From Bryobacterales bacterium (lineage in GTDB: Bacteria > Acidobacteriota > Terriglobia > Bryobacterales > UBA6623): DNA of 34,250 nucleotides. Under the pieces are notes generated by a model. It saw nothing but the letters and a program-made list of their open reading frames with translations. It searched no databases and was not told the origin of the DNA. Each line of letters starts with the position of its first letter. Position 1 is the first letter of the stretch. The position numbers and the translations under genes were made by a program. Positions 26,235 to 34,208 of the stretch are shown here, in pieces. The stretch covers positions 1-34,250 of the forward strand of contig JAJEHF010000191.1 of NCBI GenBank assembly GCA_022823865.1. Direction: 5' to 3'.

Positions 26235-27448
26235 GGTTGTAGTCCTCCTTCGTACGACCAGTTTCGCCGGCGGACCAGGCTTGCGTCGATGTCCGCTATG
26301 TTTGCCACGCCCGACATGCCCATGTCGAGGGCCAGCTCGGTCTTGAGCAAGTGCAGGACGCGCGCGACGCCCTCACTGCCGAAGCACGTAAGTCCCCAAA
26401 GGTAGGGGCGCGCGACACCGACGGCGGTCGCTCCCATGGCGAGGGCCTTGAGCACGTCTGTGCCGCGCCGGAAGCCGCCGTCCACCAATACCGGCATGCG
26501 GCCGCTCGCAGCCTCCACGCACTCCGGCAAGGCCTCGATCGTCGAACCGGTGTGATCGAGCTGGCGTGCGCCGTGATTGGACACGACCACGGCGTCAGCG
26601 CCGACCGCGACAGCCTTCTCGACATCCTCGCCGATCATCAAGCCCTTGAGCATGATCTTGAGGTCCGTCATGTCTCGCAGCTGCTTCACTGTATCCCAGG
26701 TTGGGGTAGGAGAGACACGCCCGGGGTACTCACCGGTAATCCAAGTGCGATCGCTCGGGCTCCTGACGAGATTTCCGTCCTCATCACGGGGAATCGCTCC
26801 CAGATTGCACCACGTCCGGACGAGGCCGTTGTGGATCGATCGCTCACGGTGCGAGACCAGCATGTTATCCACGGTGAAGCAGATGCCGGTGCAGTTCGAG
26901 TCCTCCAAGCGCTCCACGAAGTCCAGCATCGTGTTTTCGGTGAGGAACTGGCCTCCTGTCGTGTATTGCCACCAGTGGCCGGGGGCGTCGCCGGATGCCA
27001 GAAACTCCTCAACGCCGCCATTGCTGATGTACATCGCGTTGGCGAGGGCCGCGCCGCGAGCGGTCTCCTCCTCGCCGTCACGGCGAAAGCAGTTCTTGCC
27101 ACCCGCTGGACAAACGAAGATCGGCGAGTCCATCTCGCGGCCGAGCAATTCGGTGGAGACGGAGATCTCGTGGACGTCCGTCAGGAACCGCGGCCGCAGA
27201 ATGACGCGACGAAAGGCGAGCCGGTTCTCGGCGAGCGAGATCTCGTCCTTGCCGCCCTCGGCCATGTAGTCGAAAGCCACTGGATCGAGCAAGCGGCGAG
27301 CGAGGTCGCGAAAGTCGAAGACGTTGGCGAGTTGAGTCGAATCGGTTAGTTCCGGTTTGTCCGCCCCTACGGCGAGCGGGGACGCGAGCAGGAAAGCAGA
27401 CAGCTGTCGCAGCGCTTCGCGCCGGTGCAATCCGTGCGCCACTGGCAT
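26231..27448 (-). CDS. FMN-dependent alpha-hydroxyacid oxidase/dehydrogenase with Tat-like signal
   Basis: This 405-residue member of the glycolate oxidase/lactate dehydrogenase family oxidises a 2-hydroxyacid to the keto acid through FMN. The active-site block SNHGARQLD (catalytic His and Arg) is intact, as are the FMN Lys in MLKGLMIG, FTVDNM, SHRERSIHNG and the phosphate loop VDGGFRRGTDVLKAL. The usual QLY near residue 170 reads QYT. The N-terminus HRREALRQLSAFLLASPLAVGA looks like a Tat signal, unusual for this family. GTG at 27460 is an alternative start. It is the first gene of a three-gene operon with a propeller and a tetraheme cytochrome, so the acceptor may be a cytochrome rather than oxygen. 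Confidence 0.87.
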   Translation of the reverse strand: MPVAHGLHRREALRQLSAFLLASPLAVGADKPELTDSTQLANVFDFRDLARRLLDPVAFDYMAEGGKDEISLAENRLAFRRVILRPRFLTDVHEISVSTELLGREMDSPIFVCPAGGKNCFRRDGEEETARGAALANAMYISNGGVEEFLASGDAPGHWWQYTTGGQFLTENTMLDFVERLEDSNCTGICFTVDNMLVSHRERSIHNGLVRTWCNLGAIPRDEDGNLVRSPSDRTWITGEYPGRVSPTPTWDTVKQLRDMTDLKIMLKGLMIGEDVEKAVAVGADAVVVSNHGARQLDHTGSTIEALPECVEAASGRMPVLVDGGFRRGTDVLKALAMGATAVGVARPYLWGLTCFGSEGVARVLHLLKTELALDMGMSGVANIADIDASLVRRRNWSYEGGLQP

Positions 27449-27830
27449 GCACGCTACCACCGGCGGTGGTACTTGTCAATGCGGGGTGCCCTTCCGAACG
27501 ACGCGACTTGGCCTCAAATGGGCCGTCGCAAGCGCACATCGGGCGAGTGCGTCGTACCCATAGTCCGATCTGGTGCCCGCGCTGCGGCCGTGTCCAACGT
27601 GTTCGCCGACGATGCTGGGTATTCGAACCCTAGGATGGGCGGATACCGCGCGAACCGTAAGTCGCTGAAGTCACGGGCGTTTGCATCATCTTGTGCGCAG
27701 CCGGGAAGTGCACCAACGGTGCGTCCCGTGTGATTGCCAACACCGTGACTGGGCGGCGAGTAGCTGCCGCTCCACCGGGTGGGCCTCGCGGTGACGCAGG
27801 CGGTTGGGGCGATAATCGAGGTGAAGTGCG
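27449..27830. other. 382-bp gap, no gene recognised
   Basis: The gap lies between divergent genes and should hold the oxidase operon promoter and the HigA-like promoter. A HigB/RelE-type toxin would be expected immediately upstream of the regulator, but none is visible in any frame. CCACCGGCGGTGG (27458-27470) is a short inverted repeat just upstream of the oxidase start. Confidence 0.4.
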
Positions 27831-28148
27831 ATGACCAAGCAGTATAAGAGTGAAGCGCTGGCGGCCGCACACGAGGCAGCGCTCGGACTGGCCGAGGCCG
27901 GTTTGATGTCGAAGCGCGCCATGCGGGCGTTCGACGAGATGTGCCTGACGCCAGTCGAGGAGATGGCACCGCATGACATTCGTGCGCTCCGGCTACGCGA
28001 GAACGCGAGCCAGGCGGTCTTCGCCCGCTACCTCAACGTGACGACCGGGCTGGTGAGCCAGTGGGAGCGCGGGGAGAAGCGTCCGCGGGGAGCCTCGCTC
28101 AAGCTGTTGACGCTGGTCGCGAAGAACGGTCTGGGCGCAGTGGTGTGA
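27831..28148 (+). CDS. HigA/NadS-like helix-turn-helix regulator without a toxin partner
   Basis: This 105-residue protein has a C-terminal Xre-type helix-turn-helix (IRALRLRENASQAVFARYLNVTTGLVSQWERG). The N-terminal part is helical and contains MTPVEE-like LTPVEEMAPHD, the layout of HigA/NadS antitoxins encoded after RelE-type toxins. GAGGTGA before the ATG is a strong ribosome site. The expected toxin gene upstream is missing. It may be an orphan antitoxin, or a lone regulator of nearby genes. Confidence 0.85.
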   Translation: MTKQYKSEALAAAHEAALGLAEAGLMSKRAMRAFDEMCLTPVEEMAPHDIRALRLRENASQAVFARYLNVTTGLVSQWERGEKRPRGASLKLLTLVAKNGLGAVV

Positions 28149-28406
28149 CCGCCCGCATCGTCACCGCCTCGGGCCGGAACGCCACAGGGTGCGATCCCGG
28201 CATAATATCCCATTCATGACGACAGCCAGATGAGTCTCGATTTCGCAAGGAGGCCGAGTGTGCGCGTAATCCTCGACCGAATTCGCGAGGAGAGTCGCGA
28301 CGAGACCGGAGTCATTGGACCCAATTGAACGCAGCACGCAACATCTTGGGCGTCGAAGTACACCGCCATCGTCGCTTGACCCAAAGATCCTGATGGATTC
28401 CTACTG
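28149..28406. other. Non-coding gap before the Mrr-type nuclease
   Basis: Only short broken frames occur. A ten-codon stretch reading LNAARNILGV (about 28325-28354) resembles the tail of TnpB-type transposon proteins, but nothing before it does, so I do not call a transposon remnant. Confidence 0.35.
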
Positions 28407-29048
28407 ATGCCGCGAAGGAAAAAGGGTCTCCTGTTCAAGCTGAGCTTGCTCCCGTGGTGGGTGAGCGCAGCCATCGCCGCTGTCGCTTGTGGCGGAATCG
28501 TGTACGTATTCCCATCCATGTCGATCGAGTCGCCCTGGGCGGCGATTCTTGTGCCCCTGCAGAGCAAGGCGAGCTACATCGGCACGGCCGTTGCCATACC
28601 CTTCCTGCTGACAGCGGTGTCGTCATTCTTCAAACGCCGTCGCAAAAGGCGACTTCTGGATCGCCAACGGAGTCTAGAGTCCATTCGAGATTTGCCATGG
28701 AAGTAATTCGAGGAACTCGCGGCAGAAGCGTTCAGAAGAGACCGATTCATGGTGATCGAGAACGCCTACGATGGCGCGGACGGCGGCGTGGACATTCGCC
28801 TGCGAAAGGGCGGAAAGACATATCTAGTCCAATGCAAGAACTGGCGCAACCGGCGCGTCGGCGTCGCGACGGTAAGAGAGATGTTCGGCATTCTTGCCGC
28901 CGAATCGGCCGGGGGAGTCTTCATCGTTTGTTCGGGAACGTTCACGGCCGAGGCCGCACGATTCGCGGAAGGGAAGCCGATCAATCTCGTAGACGGCGAA
29001 AAACTCATGAAGATGATCGCCCGGGTTCGGCGCGATAGTTATCCCTGA
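28407..29048 (+). pseudogene. Membrane-anchored Mrr-type restriction endonuclease interrupted by one in-frame TAA
   Basis: Reading through the TAA at 28704-28706 gives one continuous 213-codon protein. A first part has two membrane helices (LPWWVSAAIAAVACGGIVYV and a second near IGTAVAIPFLLTAV) and a basic stretch. A Mrr_cat nuclease domain follows: FEELAAEAFRRD, GADGGVDIRL with the catalytic Asp, YLVQCKNW with the QxK pair, and GVFIVCSGTFT. Both halves are in the same frame. The stop falls where the family has the W-x-x-F-E segment (PWK-stop-FEEL), so one base change of a CAA, GAA or similar codon explains it. No other damage is seen, which suggests a recent event. Whether it is a true mutation or a sequencing error is open. 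Confidence 0.82.
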
Positions 29049-29063
29049 ACGCGTATGTGGGTC

Positions 29064-29104
29064 GCGCGCAACCGAGCAATAGCAGGAGTTGCTCGCGGGC
29101 GCGC
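29064..29104 (+). terminator. Long stem-loop after the Mrr-type gene
   Basis: Outer arms GCGCGC (29064-29069 and 29099-29104) and inner arms CGAGCAA/TTGCTCG (29073-29079, 29089-29095) make a two-step hairpin 16 bases after the stop. Only TT follows, so termination is likely but unproven. Confidence 0.45.
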
Positions 29105-29227
29105 TTCACGCATGATCGAGACTTGTGCTAGCACTGTCAGACAGGGATCTGTCCCGCCTGTCGCCGATCATCCGCTTTCGACTAACGGCAGACCGTCCAA
29201 CAGACGGCGCACAACGGGTAGGGTGGC

Positions 29228-29533
29228 GTGAAGCGCCGGTCGTGGAATGAGGTTCGTGTACGCGCGGCCGCCTTTGCTGAGGACTGCAAGGACGCTGCCT
29301 ACGAGAAGGGCGAAACGTAGAGCTTCTACAACGCCTTCTTCGACGTGATCGGGGTGCGGAGTCGGAGCGTCGCGCGATACGAGGCGCATGTCGCGAAGCT
29401 CGACAACCGCTCGGGCTTCATCGACCTGTTCTGGCCGGGGGTGCTGCTCTTCGAACAGATCCCGACAGGAGCATCCCAGAGCACCTTCGACCACTTCAAC
29501 AGGAAACGAGATTGGGAGAGCTACTCGGACTGA
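29228..29533 (+). pseudogene. N-terminal fragment of an MmeI-like type IIL restriction-modification protein with in-frame TAG
   Basis: From a GTG at 29228 the frame reads RRSWNEVRVRAAAFAEDC, meets TAG at 29318-29320, then continues SFYNAFFDVIGVRSRSVAR and RSGFIDLFWPGVLLFEQ. This is the MmeI-type N-terminal nuclease domain, whose catalytic pattern is D-x9-E-x-K. Here the D of IDLFW and the E of FEQ are present, but the Lys position is Ile. Homology stops just after this point and the frame ends at 29533, so the methylase and target-recognition parts (normally some 800 more residues) are gone. The fragment is a dead remnant. It lies 179 bases from another broken nuclease gene. Confidence 0.75.
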
Positions 29534-29551
29534 CTTAGAGCCACCCCGATT

Positions 29552-29812
29552 CTATGGCACAACATCGCTGCACACCGATGGACTTGGCCATGATCGCTCC
29601 CCCTGTTCCGTTGCCTCCACGAGATACGCGTCGGCACTATTGGCGTAGCTCGCCGTAGTCCCGTGCCGTCGACTGCCCAGAGCCTTGTCGACCAACGGCA
29701 GGTTCTCATCGGAGGTGACGGCCTGACTGGCTACCGCGTGCCGAACGTCGTCCAGACGAAGGTTGCCGAGTTCAGCGTCGGCGCAGACTGCACGCCAGCT
29801 ATCCCGGATCAT
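29552..29812 (-). pseudogene. 5'-truncated tyrosine recombinase (integrase) C-terminal fragment
   Basis: This 86-residue frame is the end of a phage-type integrase. It reads WRAVCADAELGNLRLDDVRHAVASQAV, where the family has HDLRH, then LVDKALGSRRHGTTASYANSADAYLVEA with the nucleophilic Tyr. The usual LGH reads LGS, so one active-site His is lost as well. The N-terminal and core regions are absent: the homology begins at the position where the methyltransferase gene ends, with its stop and this frame's ATG overlapping. It marks an old mobile-element junction at 29812. Confidence 0.78.
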
Positions 29813-30753
29813 TGAAGTCCGCGGGCCACGCTCTCCGCGATAGAGGCTGGCGAGCCCAAGAACAGCCCCGTCAGACTCTCTTCGATTTGGCCGGCGAGCT
29901 TGCGAATCGGCTTGGCCGCCTTTCCCTTGCTGAAAGCTCCTCCGTAATGCGCACGGATCAATGTCCGCACGTGGTCAGCGTTCTGTGGATTCTTGACCTT
30001 GGTGGACTCGGCGGCTGCGGCATCTGGGCGGAAGAAAGCGCCTGTGGTCCCTGCTGACTTCCGTGCGGTCTCTGGCGCTTCGGTCAGGCCGGCCAGACCC
30101 GCGCAGGCTCGCAACGTCCACGGATTGAAATTGAAGATATGGGCATAGTGGAACATGCGGCCGCGCGACTTGCTGCGACAGTCGGCTTCGATGTTGGGCA
30201 CTTCGACGTACAGCAGCCCATCCGGAGCAAGCCAGTTGGCGATCTCGCCGAGATACCTTACCGGGTTGTTCAGATGTTCCAATACATGGTTCATGCGGAT
30301 CAGGTCGAACTGCCCGGGCCGGAACAGGTCCGGAGCAAGATGGGAGGTGCGTACATCCAGTCCGAGCTCGTCCCTGCAATAGGCCGCGTAGTCGACATTG
30401 GGCTCGATTCCTGTGACGGTCTTGCCGAGCCACGTCATCAGGAATGCGAACTCACCCGAGCCGGCTCCTACATCCAATACGCGGCTCTTGGGTTCCAACA
30501 AATCCCGATAAGAGCGCACATAAGCTGCCGCGCGTCGAAAATTGCGCAGAATCTGGCGGCGGCGAGGCTTCCGAGCGCCCTTGTAGCTTATGCGGTAGTC
30601 CTCGGCGTAGAACTGCGCGAGCTCGGCGTCGTCCGGCACTGGGTCGTTGCGAACCAACCCAGTGTCCAGGCAGATAACTGTACGTAGGGGCCTGCCCCGA
30701 CGGTCAGTCTTGGAGACTACTTCATACCTGCCGGTGCTATCGAGCGGCCACAT
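29809..30753 (-). CDS. Class I SAM-dependent methyltransferase
   Basis: This 314-residue methyltransferase has the SAM-binding loop VLDVGAGSGEFAFL (about residue 95), an acidic end in VTGIEPN, and LIRMNHVLEHLNNP, the HVLEH motif of sugar- and natural-product-type enzymes. Related proteins start with a two-cysteine zinc knuckle (CPxCGS) followed by DRRG and CxDCGLV. Here these read WPLDSTGRYEV and CLDTGLV, so the metal site has gone. I choose the ATG at 30753, which starts right at this region; the open frame goes on to 30897 with no motif. The stop touches an integrase fragment. The substrate is unknown. Confidence 0.82.
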   Translation of the reverse strand: MWPLDSTGRYEVVSKTDRRGRPLRTVICLDTGLVRNDPVPDDAELAQFYAEDYRISYKGARKPRRRQILRNFRRAAAYVRSYRDLLEPKSRVLDVGAGSGEFAFLMTWLGKTVTGIEPNVDYAAYCRDELGLDVRTSHLAPDLFRPGQFDLIRMNHVLEHLNNPVRYLGEIANWLAPDGLLYVEVPNIEADCRSKSRGRMFHYAHIFNFNPWTLRACAGLAGLTEAPETARKSAGTTGAFFRPDAAAAESTKVKNPQNADHVRTLIRAHYGGAFSKGKAAKPIRKLAGQIEESLTGLFLGSPASIAESVARGLQ

Positions 30754-31337
30754 TATCGCTCGCTGCTTCCATGCGTGATCAATTGGCGGCAAACATGGAA
30801 TGGGTCTCGTGTTGCAATTGTCCGCTTGCTCTGAGATGCCCAGTGCCGAGGTTCGCCAAGCGAGTGTAGCACGCGCGAATTCGGCACAATCGGCCAATCA
30901 ATTTACCCGCGAAGATTCAAGGGTCTCAAGAGGCTCAAAGTTCTGTGTGGAAGGGCTTAGAGCGCTCTGGGCAGGGTTTGAGAAGGCCGAGAATAGGTCG
31001 TTCGTTGGATCGCTTGTTATCGCCATGCAACAGCAGCGGTACAATCTACCCCTCCATGATCGGCCCGGCCACCTCGCACCTCCGAATCAAAGGCAGGCTC
31101 GGCCACGGAGGTCCGGGTGTGTCTACGGGACTAGCGGCCGCGAACGACGACGTTAGGGCGCCCAAGAGGAGTGCTTTTCTCTGTCTTGGCCTCTTTCAGC
31201 ACCTTGCCCTGAGCGTCGGGCGAGCCCTCACTTGTAGCCAGATCTACTCTCGCCCCCGCGCCTCGACTGGCGCGGACCGCATCGGGTCGATCTTTAGCCG
31301 CAGGTCGAAACTGAAGCGGGCCCGAGACCGGTCGTCG
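30754..31337. other. 584-bp stretch without a clear gene
   Basis: The plus-strand frame that ends in the RraA-like piece is open through part of this DNA, but its translation does not resemble RraA and lacks a ribosome site. A possible -10 box TACAAT lies at 31040-31045. This stretch probably held the lost 5' part of the RraA gene and the methyltransferase promoter. Confidence 0.4.
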
Positions 31338-31571
31338 GTCAATATCGGAGGCGCCCGCGTAACGCCGGGCGACATCATGGTCGGCGACAGCGACGGGGTT
31401 GTCGCCATTCCCAAGTTCCGTGAAGAAGAAGTCCTCGCGACGGCGGAACAGATTAACGAAGCCGAGGAGCAAATCCTGGCGTTGCTCAAACAGGGCAAGC
31501 GACTCGATGAAGCACGCAAGGAGCTTCAATACCACAAGCTTCAAACGCCCGACGAAGGAGAGGGCGGATAG
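31338..31571 (+). pseudogene. 3' fragment of an RraA-family gene (HMG aldolase / RNase E inhibitor-like fold)
   Basis: The last 77 codons read VNIGGARVTPGDIMVGDSDG, then VVAIPKFREEEVLATAEQ and a helical tail. This is the usual C-terminal third of RraA-family proteins (PVxVGGxxVxPGDxVVGDxDGVVxVP). The upstream two thirds, including the active-site Gly-rich and Arg-Asp parts, are missing. Its stop is 9 bases before the sulfatase start, so the pair may once have been one operon. Confidence 0.72.
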
Positions 31572-31580
31572 GAGAGGAAG

Positions 31581-33248
31581 ATGCGAGTCCCGCGATTTCA
31601 CATTCATGCAGTCCTATGCCTCGCCGTGCTAGCGGGATGCCGTCAAGACGATACGGCGGACAGCACCGAGGCTCGCCGGCCCAACATCCTGCTGATCGTC
31701 GCCGACGACATGGGCTACACCGACCTTGGTTCGTTTGGCGGCGAGATTCGGACGCCGCACCTAGATGAGCTTGCCTTTGGCGGCGTGCGGCTGACGAACT
31801 TTCATGTGCACCCCAGCTGCGCTCCAACTCGTACCGCTCTCATCTCCGGCACCCATCCGCACTTAGCGGGCATGGGGACGCAGCTGGTTACGATAGCTCG
31901 GTTCAACGGCGATCCGCTGGTCGAAGCTCGCCGAGGAAAACCCGGTTATGAGGGGCATCTGACCGATCGCATCGTTCCGATTCCGAAGCTTCTTCAAGAC
32001 GCCGGCTACCGCACCTACATGGTGGGCAAGTGGCACCTCGGTGAGACGCCGGAGCTGAGTCCGGCAGCTCAGGGCTTCCATCGATCCTTTGGCCTCAAGT
32101 TCGGTTCCGCTGTCCACTTTGCGAACGTTCCGGCAGAGCGTTACTGGGAGGACGGTGAAACTCTCGAATCCATGCCCAACGAGTTCTACTCAACGGATTT
32201 CTACACCGACAAGTTCCTCTCGTTTCTCGAAGAAAGCAAAGAAAACGCCGCACCCTGGTTTAGCTATATGGCCTACACAAGCCCGCACTGGCCCTTGCAG
32301 GTTCCCAAGGATTGGCTGGACAAATACGAGGGCAAGTACGACGGCGGTTACGACGAGCTGAGAAAGCAACGCATCGCTGGAGCGGTCGAGGCAGGCGTCA
32401 TCTCGGAGCAAGCCAGGGACAAGCCCGCCGAACCCTTCGCACGGACCTGGAATAGCCTCAGCGACGAGGAGCGCTCGAAGTACTCGAGGGCCATGGAGAT
32501 CTATGCGTCGATGGTCGAAAACCTTGACTACAACGTCGGACGCATTGTTGAGCGTCTTGATGAAACCGGCGAGTTGGATAACACGGTCATCGTCTTCATG
32601 TCCGACAACGGCGCCGCTTCCAGCGATCTGGACTTTGCGCGCAGAGCGCCTCGCAGACCGGAGAGAATCAACAACGACCTAGAAAACTTCGGCCGGCCCG
32701 ACTCGTTCGTGACGTACGGTCCTGGCTGGGCGCAAGCTGGGATGGGGCCATACCACTTGCACAAGGGAACAGTCGCATCCGGCGGCATTCGCGCGGCTGC
32801 CTTCGTCAACCACTCCAGCGTCATCCGCAAAGGCTGGACAGAGAGCGCCTTCCTCACTGTCCGCGACCTGTCAGCGACTCTTCTCGACCTCGCGGGCGTG
32901 GAGCACCCTGGGACAACCTACCAAGGCCGGCCGGTGCACGAGCTTGAAGGCGCCTCGTTCGCCCCGCTGCTGACCGAAGAGGGCGCAGACATGAACCGGC
33001 CCGACACCGTCTTCCTGTGGGAACACGACGGGCAAGTGGCTTTGGTCAAGGACAACTGGAAGTACTCGCGGTTGAAGTCGCCACATGGTCCGAGAGGAGC
33101 AGCGCCGGGATGGCAGCTGTACAACATGATCGATGATCCAGGCGAGACCACAGACGTAAGCGCCGAACAGCCTGAGCTGGTCGCCGAGTTCAAGGGCGCC
33201 TGGGAACGGGTGGCGTCTTCCGGAGAGATGATTCTCTACCCGGAATAG
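31581..33248 (+). CDS. Sulfatase (arylsulfatase-type) lipoprotein
   Basis: This 555-residue type I sulfatase hydrolyses sulfate esters. The formylglycine motif is CAPTRTALISG (Cys about residue 83, C-x-P-x-R), preceded by the calcium-binding ADDMGYTDLGSFGG. Other family points are YMVGKWHLGE, TSPHWPLQVP and MSDNGAASSDLD. The N-terminus carries a lipobox (LAVLAGCRQ), so the protein is tethered to a membrane. GGAGAGG before the ATG is a good ribosome site. A formylglycine-generating or anaerobic maturase is needed but is not in the window. The substrate is probably a sulfated polysaccharide or aryl sulfate. It follows the RraA fragment directly. Confidence 0.94.
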   Translation: MRVPRFHIHAVLCLAVLAGCRQDDTADSTEARRPNILLIVADDMGYTDLGSFGGEIRTPHLDELAFGGVRLTNFHVHPSCAPTRTALISGTHPHLAGMGTQLVTIARFNGDPLVEARRGKPGYEGHLTDRIVPIPKLLQDAGYRTYMVGKWHLGETPELSPAAQGFHRSFGLKFGSAVHFANVPAERYWEDGETLESMPNEFYSTDFYTDKFLSFLEESKENAAPWFSYMAYTSPHWPLQVPKDWLDKYEGKYDGGYDELRKQRIAGAVEAGVISEQARDKPAEPFARTWNSLSDEERSKYSRAMEIYASMVENLDYNVGRIVERLDETGELDNTVIVFMSDNGAASSDLDFARRAPRRPERINNDLENFGRPDSFVTYGPGWAQAGMGPYHLHKGTVASGGIRAAAFVNHSSVIRKGWTESAFLTVRDLSATLLDLAGVEHPGTTYQGRPVHELEGASFAPLLTEEGADMNRPDTVFLWEHDGQVALVKDNWKYSRLKSPHGPRGAAPGWQLYNMIDDPGETTDVSAEQPELVAEFKGAWERVASSGEMILYPE

Positions 33249-33560
33249 CCCCGGCGGCAAAACACTCCTGCGCCACTGCTCGAGCCGCGACCCGGTGGAA
33301 ATGTTGTGAAAGAATTTCGCGCTCATTGATTGCGACTCAAATGACCCGGATGCCCTTAAACAGGGCCCTGGAGCCCGCTAGAAAGGCCTTTCCGCGCCTT
33401 TCGGTTCGGAGTTTGTGGCTTCGCTTGTTCCCAGCAGCTAACAGGCATCAAGCCGCTCCAGGCGCCAAACTCGACCCCGGCGTTCAATGCAGGGTAATGG
33501 GCTCTGTTGTAATTGCCGGAGCGGGGTCCCTCCAGCCCGTTGAAGTACGCTGAGAAAGCC
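33249..33560. other. 312-bp gap between sulfatase and SGNH hydrolase
   Basis: No gene is recognised. GAAAGGCCTTTC (33381-33392) is a short palindrome, but no T tract follows. A minus-strand open frame over 33356-33604 lacks any familiar motif. Confidence 0.4.
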
Positions 33561-34208
33561 ATGGGCGCTCGATCCCGGTCACGAGTGAGCCGCATTGCCC
33601 TCACTGTGGCTGCGGTGACTTGGCTGGTCCCATCCAGAGCCGACGGCGCGAATCCCTACGGCAGTCATGATGCCTGGTTCAAAGTCGTTCCGAAGGAATA
33701 CCAGGCGCGCCCGGAATACAGCTTCGTCGAGGCTGATCCGGAGCTGCCAAACGTACTGCTCATCGGCGATTCGATTTCGATGCGCTACACGACCGGGGTG
33801 CGGAAGCAGTTGATGGGCGCAGCCAACTTGTATCGCGCGCCCGACAACTGCCGTTCGACCCGCCAGACGCTCGCCGAAATTGAAATCTATCTCGGCGAGG
33901 TGAAGTGGGACGTGATCCACTTCAACGCAGGGATCCACGACCTTACTCATCTGGACGCCAATGGCAAGACCGCGCCGCCGCCCGAGGGCCGGCATCAGAT
34001 TCCGCTGAAAGACTACCGCGCCAACCTGGGGAAACTGATCGCGCGCCTGAAGGCGACGGGCGCAAAGTTGATCTGGGCCGCGACGACGCCCATTGGCTCT
34101 GGGACGGAAAAGACCAGGGCCATTTTTTTGTCCGAGTCCGAGGCAGTGCACGACAGTAGCCGGAGGGGCAGCGGCAGCCTGCTAGAGTTTGCGAGCTCGG
34201 CATGGTAG
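33561..34208 (+). pseudogene. SGNH/GDSL hydrolase, C-terminus replaced after a T7 tract
   Basis: The protein starts with a signal peptide and has the nucleophile block LLIGDSISMRY (Gly-Asp-Ser) near residue 70. The Asn block is FNAGIHDLTH and the core strand is LIWAATTPIG, all typical of secreted SGNH esterases. In complete members a block with DxxH (for example DGVHF) follows near the end. Here, after TRAIFLSESEA at the run of seven Ts (about 34123-34129), the frame gives a short unrelated tail and stops, and no other frame restores the motif. The catalytic His is thus absent. A frameshift would normally leave the rest readable in another frame, so I favour replacement of the 3' end by foreign DNA. 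Confidence 0.7.

Noticed and set aside
28322..28393. Stretch reading LNAARNILGV, like the tail of TnpB proteins
   Set aside because: No zinc-ribbon cysteines or RuvC motifs precede it in any frame; ten residues are too few.
28704..29320. Genome-wide reassignment of TAA or TAG as sense codons
   Set aside because: TAG ends many intact genes here, and intact genes contain no internal TAA; the broken genes also show other decay (lost Lys, missing domains).
31131..31607. Minus-strand 158-codon frame
   Set aside because: It is antisense to the RraA fragment; its C-terminal part resembles nothing I know.
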